A stretch of DNA of 64,000 nucleotides from Acridotheres tristis. Taxonomy: Eukaryota > Chordata > Aves > Passeriformes > Sturnidae. Every line of letters starts with the position of its first letter. Positions within the stretch are counted from its first letter, which is position 1. A program made the translations under genes and the position numbers. Below, one piece after another: positions 12,119 through 23,520 of this stretch. The notes beneath the pieces were generated by a model. That model was not told where the DNA came from, made no database searches, and saw nothing but the letters and a program-made list of their open reading frames with translations. The stretch covers positions 21,085,501 to 21,149,500 of the forward strand of contig CM072892.1 of the NCBI GenBank assembly GCA_037013685.1, given 5' to 3'.

Positions 12119-15100
12119 ATGTAGGGGAAGAAATTTATTGTCTAAAGGAGGAGGACTGAAACGAGACAAACACCTCAAGGGTTCCTTCATCTCCCACAAT
12201 TACTTTTTTTAAAATTTTTCTTTAATGATGCCAAAAGAAGGTATCTCCCTGTTCCACTGAAATAAAAACAGATTCAGATATCCTTGTCCGTGACTGGCCG
12301 GAAGCTGCCAAGCAAGGATGTGTCTCTATTTTTACTGCTGAACAAGGATCCATCAAATCAATCAGATAAAAGAGGGTGTCCAAAGACCCAGAAATTGAAT
12401 GCAAACAGATGGAAGGGCCAGAATTTGTCACTCACTTCCCTTACTCTTCAAGCCTCATGGGAAAGCAAAAGGAAAAAAGAGGCCAGTAACGATGGGTAAC
12501 CACGGGTAACCACTCTCAGGTTAATCTCAGATGGGGAAGGGAAAATGCTTCTCAAGATTAATAGCTAAAGTACTCAGGGATTAGAGATTAGGAGGAGAAT
12601 CCTGTTTGCTAGGATTAAAAGGGCTGCGTTCACATGAAAACCTCAACCAGTGAATTGCCTCCAGCCAAACAGTGGGTTTTATTATTATAATTATTATTTT
12701 ATTCTCCTCCAATAAATGAAAAACATCAGCAGGAGAGCAGCAAAATCCATCAAAGGTTTAGAAAATAAAATCTCTGAGGAAAGGTTAAGGGAATGGAGTC
12801 AAGATAGAAATCAGATATTAAAACCAAAAATCAGCCCATGTTATTAGTAGCACAGAAGATTATGAAGAAGGAGAGATTTAAAAACATAAAATCAACTTCA
12901 CTTGCCAGAATCCATGTGGTGTAGTCTATTTCTTTGCCCTTGTCTTAGCTGGAGGCAGGTGAGCTACAAAAATGGCAAAACTTACCCAGTTTGCACATAA
13001 GGAAGGTACAGTTGAAACATCCAATGGCTGGTATTTTCTGGAGTGCTAACTAAGAGCTTCATTTTGACATTTACTCTTAGTTGCTTTTCAGTGACACACG
13101 ATTAAGGTACTTAATCAAAGTGTACAGGAAGAAACAGAAAAAGAATAGGACTATGCTCTATCAGATGGGGTTAATAGAGAGGAGAAAGACATTAATCCAA
13201 ATCATCAAAGCAGGCATACAAAAATTTAGTTAAGCAGCTTTTCTGAAACAATTTTCAGTGACGGAACAAGGAAAAAACTTGGATCTACCACCATAAAATT
13301 GTCTGAACTACATTCTACTTCACTTGACTTGATCCTTGTACAAGTAAGAATATTCAGTCTGGATTAGGTCAACAGACCTGCAAGCCAGCTCATGAGGTCA
13401 GCAAGGAGAGGCAAGGCCACAGCACTGCCCTGTAAGCAAGGGCCACAGTACTGAGTGACATGCTACTGCAAAGCACATTCCTCCCTTGCAGCCCAGTGCC
13501 ACATAACCAGATCTTCTCTGGATCCTGTGTCAAAAATGCCCTGTCAGGAGGCTTAGCATCAGTCTCCTCAAGCACTGAAGGAGAACTGGGAAATCTGATT
13601 ACTCCAGCACACTTGGCCTTTCAGGTTGACAAGAGCTGCAAAATTGCTTGCTTCTGTGCAAAATTGCACAGGAGAAAGCCCAGGAGGTTGCTGGTAATAA
13701 TGTCATTCCCAAAAAAAAGCCATAGAGAAACAAGGATTTTTACAGGAAGAAAAATAAAGAAGGTATTCTTAAACACATGTGCTTGGCTGTTTACAAGAGA
13801 CATTTAGCTGTAGAACAGACCAGAATGTCCTCAGCTTGCTTTAACAGGGAGCTGCAAAAACATCTGCACATCCGTCCCTCAAATCATATGTACAGGCATA
13901 GAGGAAAATCTGGCTCCACCTTTTACTGGGCAAGATCTCAAGTAGGAAGCTTTTTCTGTTGCAGGTTATTTGGAAATTTTATTAAACTGCATGTGTAAAA
14001 ATAAAAACAGCAAACCAATTTACAAAGCCAGCCCTTACTTTGTCTGATGCCAGATGGTGTCACTGCCAGACTTCCAACCACCACTGGCAAAGAATTCCCA
14101 AGGCACCAAAGCCCAGGAGGCTGGGGCACCACCCAGGACAAGAAATCACACAGTTTTCCATCATTTATTCCTCTGAATGAACCCTGGTCCTTTGGGGCTC
14201 CTAAGGCCAGTAAACAGCAGGTGGAGATCAAGCTGATTCATGGGGAAAGGGAAGTGCAAGCACAGCACAGCCTGACTCACAGATTGAGCTATTCACATAC
14301 TGGAAGCACCACTGCCTCCTCCCACCTCACCTGCAGCTGTGTCTCTTCTCTTTTTAACCTGCTATTTTTGGAAACTAGATGACTCACCTTCCTGATGAAG
14401 CCAGGTCTAGTTGGCTCTGTGCCCTGACACTTTTTTCTACAGTACAGAAATGGCAATTTGCTTGAACCTTTTCTTCTACAATCAGGTAACCCAGCCATGT
14501 CTGCACAGGATGATAGCAATGCCACTTTCCTAGCACCAGCAACATTTCTGTGTGAGCAAGGAATGCCAACATTGAGCTTCAGAGAGACTGTATATCAGGT
14601 TCACAGTCTATTTGCTGGCTTTCCATTGAAAAACAGACACTTGAAGGTAACGGTAACACATGGTCTAGGAAGGAGCAAAGTGAAGAAGAACCTATAGTCC
14701 TATCTCAAACACTTTAATTCTGGATACCACGAAAAATACTGGGAAAGATCAAGAAATTGCAGGAATGAGGAATTAGTAAGTAGTATAAATCAGTTAGCTT
14801 TTAGAAAAGCAAACCAAAAAACACAAACAGTGAAGATGAGGAGATATGAGAGATATATATTTCCAGGGAAAAAGAACATTGAACCAGAAAAGGTATGCTC
14901 TATTGCTAAAATGAGAAACAAGACAATTAGATACTTAAAAATTTCAGTTTACCAACATTATGATACTCCCTTGCAAATACTCCCACTCTCCTCTCTTTGG
15001 ACTGCTTTCACAGCTATTTCTGTCCCATCCCTACAGGCAGTGCCTCCCCACTGCCATACACAGCCATTGAGTCATGTTTCACTTACCCTGTAAATCAATA

Positions 15101-16870
15101 CTTGGTCCTACCTGGGTCACTTCTCTTCCTTCACACATTCCCTTCTTTCCTTGCAATACTGATTTCTAGTACAGGTTAGAGATTAAGTTCCCCATTATAA
15201 GATACTACATTTCCCATAAAAGTAGTATTTTTAAAAGTCAAAATCAACCATGCTCTACTGTACAGCAGAAACAGCTCTGCTCTACTTTCAGCTACCACAA
15301 CAGGGAGAACACAGGACAGCCTTCTGACACAGGCTGAAGATCTGCTCTTGGAGACTAACAGCTTCAAAGACAAAGACACATCAACTACTGCTGCTGGGTC
15401 TTCAGTAGGGAATATGAGTTTTAGTATAAAGATTTGTTACAGCCATGTTCCACAGATAGAATAGCCACTTCACAGCTCAGATTAAATTGAAAAAATGATG
15501 GTGGACAGTGGTATAAACGGTGTTATGCTTGCAGTAAATAACAAGCACACATTGCTACAGTGCCTTCACTCACTGGCTTGTAGATGATAATCACAACCAA
15601 AGCCAATGCGCTGTTATTGCCCACTGGTACGGTTGTGACAGACAAAGCACCAGCACATCAGAGGGCAGCAGCAAAACTACATTCCCTGGCACAGGTACAT
15701 CAGTCCTAATATAACCCTGTGCTATAAAAACACACAAATTTTACTGTGAATGGGGAGCTGCCCTGTCCACCATAATCACATCATTTGGCAAAAGCAAGAG
15801 AGACAGGAAAATGAGAATCAGTTCCTGACAAGAATAAACAAAGCATTAAAAAACAAAAACACCCAGAGCCAAAAAAAAACCACCTCCTTTCAACTGAAAT
15901 CATCTAAAGAGAAAAAGCGGTAGACAGCAGAACTCGATGTGTTTTGCTGAGAAAGTTATTTACAGCAAGGTCTGGCCTCTCACTGCCACCATGTAATTCC
16001 AGGCAATTGCACTTTCAAATAGATCTTTTTGGAGAAAATCAACAGTGGCTTTGCTTTCAATCTACTGGAAAATGAAGTCCTGCAAATGTGTTACATAAGC
16101 TGCTGCAAAAAGAGCAATGTGCACATAGGCACATGCTCTCAGGTGGAGGTTGGTGGGCTTAAGTACTCAACTTTGTGAAGCCCACTTCACATTTGCCAGC
16201 TCTCACATCACACTCTGGATTTCCTGTAACTAATGTTGCCAGTCAGATACCGTGGCAATTACAAGTTTCCACAGGCTGAGTCCTACTGCCTGTATCAGCC
16301 CTGTCTCTCCAGGTCCAAGGAAAAGTGCCATCCCCAAGGCCAACAAAGCTGAAAGCCCCCTAAGCAAAGCCCTCAGCCATGAAATATACAGTCTTGTGAG
16401 GCAGAGGATCATCCCAAAATTCACTACTGAGTACAACCCACATAATTATGCCCCACTGTCACCTTCGTTCAACATCAGTGTCTGCCCAAGTGTCTGCAAG
16501 GCTGCTTCCCAAGCCTGCAGTGGCCAGTACTGCCCTGATCAGTCTGTCTGCAGCTCTCCACTCCTACAGAGATCCTGTCCACTAATGTCCTGTCATTCAA
16601 AAGCAACAGACGCTAGGTTTTGAATATTTTGTGTCTCTGACAGCATAGTGAATATTGTAGAAAAAACATCCCTGACAGTTAATACAAATACTCAGAAAAA
16701 CTTCAGAAGGGTGACAATTGAAAAAAAACCTTCATGTCTTCATGCAGAGAGAGCTGGGGGCTGCATCATTATCAGAGGTCAACAACATGGGAACACAAGA
16801 GTAGCACAATCAGACTCCACATATCCTGTCACCACAAGCTGTTACTGTGTGTCACCCTCTCCCCCAAGCC
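12119..16870. other. No recognised gene; small repeats only
   Basis: The stretch holds a perfect 10-bp tandem duplication (GGGTAACCAC twice, 12494-12513), an ATT-rich run at about 12677-12702 and A-rich bits near 15850-15880. The open frames (for example 13460-13807, 14047-14382 and 16252-16623) have overlapping competitors on the other strand and no recognisable domains. Confidence 0.55.
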
Positions 16871-16876
16871 CGTGCA

Positions 16877-16891
16877 TACACACACACACAC
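16877..16891. repeat. Short (CA)n microsatellite
   Basis: A run of alternating CA units is flanked by GCATA and CGCATATACA. It has only about seven units, so it is barely a microsatellite. Confidence 0.7.
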
Positions 16892-19800
16892 GCATATACA
16901 AGTATGCCAGCCCCAGCACCCACTTCAGGCAAAGGCCAAAGAGAAATATCATTTCAGAGCAAGTCAGAGGGATGGAAAGTAGAAGGCAAATCTAGGCTTT
17001 GAATTATCTCAAACTAGCTCAGATACCACTGCCTTGTGAACACAGCAAAAGGAAAAGGTTAAATTCCCATTATACATTCCATCAGGAATGATTTTGAACT
17101 AATATTTCCCATCATTCAAAACACTGAAAAATTACGAGACAAACCTGGAACTAGTAACTCTAAAACAAGCTAATCTTAAGACAAACATGAACACTCCTTG
17201 TTTTAGGATTACTGGAGCAGAGGTTTGGAAACACCTGAGTCATCGAGTAGGTTCTGCAAAACACCCAAACCCACACGTCAGTAAGTGTATGGCTCAAGCT
17301 TCCCAGCACACCTATTCCACTCATGCCCAAGCACCTCAGGCCACAGAACACCTTCAACACCTTACAGCAAACTAGTTCCAAAAAGCTAGTTTGTCACTGT
17401 AATATGGAAGATCAGAGGAGAGTCAGGATCACCCCCTCCCCCTCACAAGTGCCCCACCTCTCCCACACAGCGACTATATGAAAGAGAAGTCTCCTATAAT
17501 CTCCTGAAACAAACCATGCCTGTTTCCACAGTGGAAGGTGATAAAAAAAAAAGAACCAAAGCCTGACAATCTGACCAGAAGAAATTGCATTTTCTCTCCC
17601 TGAATCTGGCCGTTGCTTTAATCCTGACATCGTGAAGGGGACATGAAATCAGGCATCTGGGATAATGCAGTAACAATGGGAGTGCTGAGAGGCTTGGTGC
17701 AGCCTGCAGGCTATCTCTAACTGAATCTAATCTGCACTGCTGCAGAGAAAGATGGAAAAATTATCAGTCAGAAGCCTATTTGCACAAAGGTGGAAAACAT
17801 TCCCTGCCCTTTCTAGACAACTGGTCCAGGAAAGCTCCTTTATAGGATCAAGCTGACTGCAAAGTACCAGAAACCCTTTTCACTTCTCAGTGCTGACACC
17901 CATGCAAAAGCACCAATGAAAAGCAATATCTGTCCACTGGTTATTCCTGCTGCAGTGTAGAAAACAAAAGAATTCAACACAATGAAGTAAACGCAAAAGG
18001 AGTTTCTAGGCATAAAATATTGTAGCTTTTTCTAAGGAAGTAGAGATTGAATTAAAAACAACAACAACCAAACACAAAAACTAGCAACAGCAGTTGCACC
18101 GTGAGGCTTGCTTGCGGTTTCAGTGCCACATAATACAGTGAATTAAGACTCCACAGAAACAGCAGGGAGGAGAATTCAGGATCTTCTCAAAAGTAAGTGC
18201 CTCTGCCACCCACACATCAGAGGAAGCACTAGTACTTCTTTTTTTTTGCTTTCTTTTTTTAGCTCTATAAGACACTTCCGACTTGATGCACGTAGCCTAG
18301 CTTTTCTGAGAACCTCCACTAGAGGATTTCTCTTCCCAGGAGCCATTAGTCAGATTTCAAAACAATAGGTGTTTCAAAGGAAACCCTCTCCTTCCACATT
18401 GAGCCTCCCGCAGGTGGAAATAGTACCAAAACACTGGTACACCCTACACATGCATTTACACTCCCCTTATCACAAAAGACTTTAATTCATTAATTAACAC
18501 ACACTCGATATTTTGTGTGATTTACCAAAAGCACCAGCAGTGTAACACAGGGAACCTGCCACTGTGTAATGAACAAGCCATGATCCCTTTCTGGAACAGC
18601 ACTGGGAAAGAGTGTCTCAGACAGCAACAGCTCTTCCTGGCACTCGCTTGTTCAGATTGCTGATCCCTTCCTGCCCCGTCCCCTTGCCTTCCTCCTGCTG
18701 CCCATAGAGCACTGCCATCCTCCAGCCCCTGGTGCCTCACTGCCAGGCTTTTAACCCCCCTTTTCAGTACCCTGAAACAAGGGAGCCCAAACAATATGGG
18801 CCTTAGGGAACAGCTGACAGCTTTATCTCCTGAGCCACACCACCTCCTGCAGCCTGTGCACAAATGAGATAATATCCTCCTGCATCTGAAAGGTGGTCCT
18901 TTTAATTGTATGACTAAATATTCTCAAAAACATTATGCAGAGACAGCATTTTAAGAAAATTAATTTGAAACCTAATTTATGGCCATAGACTGAACCACTA
19001 CATCACTGGGCACACAAGGAAGTGCTATTCCATTTGTTGCCCTCCTAAACAAAGACACGGAGACAATCTTCACATGGAAACATGCTTCTCAGCACACCAA
19101 ACACGGCTTTTCTAGAAGTAAAACATATAGACCTGCAATTAAGTATCTAATGCATCATCATGGACAGAACCCTAATCCTGTGTCCTAGACAGGTATAACG
19201 CCATGATATTTACAGCACTCAGATAATCCAAACAATCAATTTGGTACACCAAGCTACATAAGCCTGCCATAACACACGCCAAAACCGAGCAAGAGCAGCA
19301 ATGAACAGATTACTATTTTTAAGAAGTTTCTGTTATGTGGGTTCAGGAAGGCATATAATTCAAGGCTACAAATCAAATCACAAAAACCATCCTTGCATCC
19401 CTCTCTCCAGCTTCCACTTCTCTGAAGGAAACATTCAGCAGCACTCCCTGGATGTCACATTTGCATTTTATTCAGTGTCCAGATCCAAGTGCCAGATAAT
19501 CACCATATTTAGTTTTTTACAGAAAGGTTAAAACCTTAATGGCCTGAATCATCAGAGCATGACTTCAGTCTGATTCTAATGTAAGCCTAATGCTTTTAGC
19601 AGTCACACTGAGGGGAAAATCAGTGACGTGACTGCAAAACTGAATGGCCTAAGCATCTTATACAACTGTTATCTCTGTTCTAGTGAAAGTGATATAGAAA
19701 CAGAAAGATGTAGGAAAAGCTTTTCTCAAGATGCACTGCAAGCTATCTAGAGAGATGTAAACAAGGTCCACCAGTCTTTGAACGCCAATCTACTGGATCA

Positions 19801-21904
19801 ATTATTTTTAAAAACCCTTATCTTAAAAGTATCAAAATAAAAATCCAAAGTGATGGCTTTCTTTCCCTTTCCTGCTACTACTGCTACTGCCTGGCCCATC
19901 TGGACAGCGGTCTCTCACTGCCTAAACTCTAGCACTCAATTTGGATATCACTGATTCATACTGGAGGACAAAAATCCCTGGCACAAACAGGAAAATAAAA
20001 TCTCTGCACCCTACACTACCCGTGCAGCTAAGACCCATCTAGTGAGCTGCATCAAACCCTGCTGCCTCTGTTGCTGTAAGACACCTGGCTATGTAGCATG
20101 GTCTTTTGTGCCCAAATCAACAACTAAACAAGGTCCAGGCTTCCAGTAAACCATTGTCATAGCAGTAGATAAGCAGCATTTCTGCTGAAACTGTTTGCCT
20201 AATTTCTGGCTGGGCATATCCCTATGTATTGGCTGTGACAAAGTCATGGTGCCAGCCACCTGCTTTTCACATTTTCATTTCTTCAGGAGGCAGGCTAGAA
20301 AGCATTTTGTGTGATGCTTATGCCTGCCAGTGTGGTGAGGATGAGGAAGGGTCACTTAACGTGACACGAATAGTTCTGCATCCTGCGAGTTTGCCAGATA
20401 ACACATGGACATGAGAAAGAGAGACTCTTAAATAAGCATTTAGATCAAAAGGTGCAGAAACCATGGAAAAGCTTACTCAGCTCTAGTTTCCAAGCAGAGG
20501 ACTCTATCCTCACAAATATTTCCTCTACTAGTGCCTTGTCAAGGCTCGCTTCACAAAGTAATAGTAATGGGATTTCTGTCTCATCCCTTGAAAAAGTTTA
20601 TTAAAGTAAAAAAAAAATTCTGGTAAAGTAGAAAAATTTTCTTTCAATTTATCTGCATCATTTCACTCAAAAATGGATGCAGAATCCCTCTAAATGCTCT
20701 GAAGAAATAAAATAATAGCTAGTGTAGATAAGTTTTTATGTTTCATACACTTAAAGGTCTCTAGGGAAAACTGCTTTTGAGTAATCATCCAACATGACTT
20801 TTTTATAAATAAAATGAGTGAAAACATTTTTGGATCCTTTTCTAATGCAAAAATGAAGCACAACTCAAACCCAGAATCCATGTATCTACAGATATTTACA
20901 AAATAAATGCCACCATTGTGTGTAGCCACTAGAGCATGCTTATGCCAGGTTGTCTTGAGCTCATGTTACCTTTGATAACAGTGAACTCTGCACTGTTTCA
21001 AAAGTCACATAGTACAGCCACCTTCTCACAGAAAAAAAAACATTAGACAAGGGCAGAGAAGTGGAGTTGGGAGGCTTTACTATTCACATATCTGAAACTT
21101 TTATCAGAAGTGAGAATAAGCAACTTAAAAATGCATGAACCAAATACTTTCTAAATCAAAGTTCAAAGGAAAATGGGGCAAAAAGAGGACAAAAACGATG
21201 TTAGTTATTGTCAACATTTTAATCACACCCAAGCAAAGAATTTTAAAGTCATTACTCTTCCTACAACCACATCTTGATCTCAATGCTAATGTTGCTTTCA
21301 CATTGTTGGATTTATTTTCCATATATCATCCCATTCTCACTTTTTTATCTTAGTTAGATTTATTCCTTCTGTAGAATAAATATCATCCTGGAAATAAAGT
21401 ACAGTGTGTCTTTGTAGCTGAAATAGCAGTTTTCAAGGAGCAGAAGATTTTTCTCATTTGTGGAAAAGTTTCAATAGCAGAGAGACTAACCAACCTATTT
21501 CTCTAAATGGCAAATTACTGGTAATGCTCCCTACCCTCAACAAATGCTTACAGAAATTAATTTCCTTCAGAAATAAATCAAAGCAATAATCAAAGAACTT
21601 TTCTAACTTTATTTACAAACTCCTTAGGATTCATTCCCCAGTTTTGGGTTGGAAGTAAGATTAAGGTTTTTTGGTAAAAAGCTGTCTTGGAACATGGCCA
21701 GCTTAGATGGCCACAGAGCAGACAGTCAAGAATAAAGAAGCCATCGTTCCTTTGATCTTATCCAAATCATGATGTAAGTAAAAACACACATGCACAAAAA
21801 AAAAGTTATTTTTTAGTTCACACTTAATATTTCTCATAACCAACAGATTAGATGAACCCACAGAAGAGCCACTGTATTTAAAAACTCCTAAATAAACTCC
21901 ATGT
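16892..21904. other. No recognised gene; T-rich and A-rich tracts
   Basis: A/C-rich low-complexity sequence lies at about 18055-18080 and a T-rich tract at about 18238-18261. A GC-richer patch at 18522-18863 is open on the minus strand for 113 codons, but the Cys/Ser-rich peptide has no recognisable domain. Otherwise the DNA is AT-rich and unique-looking. Confidence 0.55.
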
Positions 21905-21910
21905 GTCTAT

Positions 21911-22303
21911 GGCTCTATGTCCAGGTGGAGGCCGGTGACAAGTGGGGTCCCTTAGGGCTCTGTCTTGGCACTGGTGCTCTCTAATACCTTTACCAGTGGC
22001 ACAGACAGTGAGATCAAGTTCAGCCTCAGTGAGTGTGCAGATGACACCAAACTGAGCACTGCAGTGACACAGCAGAAGGATGGGATGCCACCCAAAGGGA
22101 CCTGGACAAAACTGAGAAAGTGGGCCCATGAAAACCTCATGAAGCTCAGTCCAAGTGCAAGGGCTGCACCTGGATCAGGACAATCCCAGACATGAGCACA
22201 GACTGTCAGATGAACTCACTGAGAGCAGCCCTACAGAGGAGGACACAAGAGTTCCTTGGGATAAAAAGCTGGACATGATCCAGAAGTCATGCACTTGCAG
22301 CCT
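21911..22303 (+). pseudogene. CR1 ORF2 reverse-transcriptase fragment (decayed)
   Basis: This is the coding part of the upstream half of the interrupted CR1. ORF2 of CR1 encodes an endonuclease and a reverse transcriptase that copies the element into the genome by target-primed reverse transcription. Only the last third of the RT domain and part of the C-terminal region are left. The stop at 21953-21955 breaks the VPQGS motif. A later frameshift, near 22160-22190, moves the reading from the frame with KWAHENLM to the one with HEHRLSDELTESSP. The endonuclease and the first RT motifs are absent. Confidence 0.85.
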
Positions 22304-23012
22304 AGAATCACAGATCCAATTAGGTTGTAAAAGACCTCTGAGATCATCAAGTCCAACCTATGACGAACAACCCCATGTCAACCAGACAATGGCAGTAAGT
22401 GCCACATTCAGTTTTTGCTTAAACACCTCCAAGGATGATGACTCCAACACCTCCCTGGGCATTTCAATGCTTCATCAGCCTTTCTGTGATGACATTCTTC
22501 CTAATGTCCAACCTGAACCACCTCTGGCATAGCTTAAGACTATGTCCTCTTGTCCTGTCAGTGGTTGCCTGGGAGAAGAGGCAAATTCCCACAAGGCTAC
22601 AGCCTCTTTTTAGGTTGTTGTAGAAAGGCACAAGGTCCCTCCATGCCTCCTTTTTTCCAGGCTAAACAATCCCAGCTCCCTCAGCTGCTCCTCATAGGAC
22701 TTAGCCTCTAGACTCTTTATCAGGTCTGTCGTCTTTCTCTGGACTCACTCCAGCACCTCAATGTCCTTCCTGAATTGAGACATCCAGAACTGGACACAGT
22801 ACAGTGTCCAGTATGGTGTCCATGAGGTGCAGCCTTACCAATGCTGAGTACAAAGGAATAATCACTGTCCTGGTCCTGGTGGCCACACTATTTCCTTACA
22901 GGCCAAGATGACTTTGGCCTTCTTGGCCACCTGGGCACCTGCTGGCTCATGTTCAGCAGCTGTCCACCAGCACCCCCAGGATCTTTCTGCTGGGTTGTTT
23001 TCCATCCCCTCT
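22303..23012 (-). mobile_element. CR1 LINE, minus strand, nested inside another CR1
   Basis: On the plus strand the piece opens with AGAATCACAGAT and the complement of the CR1 3' UTR (GACCTCTGAGATCATCAAGT), so the 3' end is at the low-coordinate side. It runs through the complement of the ORF2 C-terminus (CTTGTCCTGTCAGTGGTTGC, then CTCCAGCACCTCAATGTCCT) and ends within the complement of the stretch that includes GGCCACCTGGGCACCTGCTG and CACCCCCAGGATC. This wording differs from the other CR1 copies here and points to another CR1 subfamily, of the kind whose ORF2 reads KKANGIL where the others read QKANRIL. Frameshifts and substitutions are many. Its insertion point splits the host CR1 between the AAQ and NRILGC codons. 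Confidence 0.92.
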
Positions 23013-23520
23013 ACACAATCACATCCTGGGCTGCATCAGAAGCAGCATGATCATTCAAGCTGCCCCTCTACTCTGCTCTGATGAGACTCTACCTGGAGTA
23101 CTGCATCCACCTCTGGAGTACCCAGCATCAAAAGGATGTGGACCTCTTAGAGGAATTCCAGGAGGGCCACAAAGATGATTCAAGGGCTAGAACACCTTCA
23201 TGTTAGAGCCTCCAGAGAGTCTTCCAATACATAAAAGGGGCTTATAAAAACGAGAACAGTTTTTTACATTAGCATATCATGATAGGAAGGACAACCAGCT
23301 ATAGTTTTAAATAAAAAGAGGAGAGATTTAGGGATTTAGGTTAGATATTAGGAAGAAGCTCTTTACTCATAATGTCATGAAGCACATGAAAAGGTTGCTC
23401 AGGTAGGTCATGGATGGAAGCATGGATTGAACCCTTCACTCCTGGAAGGGTTCAAGGACAGGCTCTATGGGGCTTTGGGTAACCTGATCTAGTGGAAGCT
23501 ATCCCTATCCCTAACAGAAG

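Larger units (their letters stand above)
21905..23520 (+). mobile_element. CR1 LINE, plus strand, interrupted by another CR1
   Basis: Two collinear pieces, about 21905-22303 and 23015-23520, together give a CR1 ORF2 fragment from the reverse-transcriptase domain to the C-terminus. The first piece reads SGVP, a stop, then GSVL, which is the RT block usually written SGVPQGSVL with the Gln codon now TAG at 21953-21955. It continues through the catalytic ADD triad at 22037-22045 (CADDTKLS, the family norm being FADDTKLS), KWAHENLM and ESSPTEED. The second piece starts at LGCIRSS and continues with YLEYCIHLW, FQYIKGAYKNEN-like, GRFRDLG/RLDIRKK-like and PSLEGFKDRL-like segments. It stops before the 3' terminus. 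Frameshifts, stops and an internal deletion near 23200-23220 show it is dead. Confidence 0.93.

Noticed and set aside
18522..18863. 113-codon minus-strand Cys/Ser-rich frame
   Set aside because: Cysteine spacing fits no known fold, and it coincides with a GC-richer segment.
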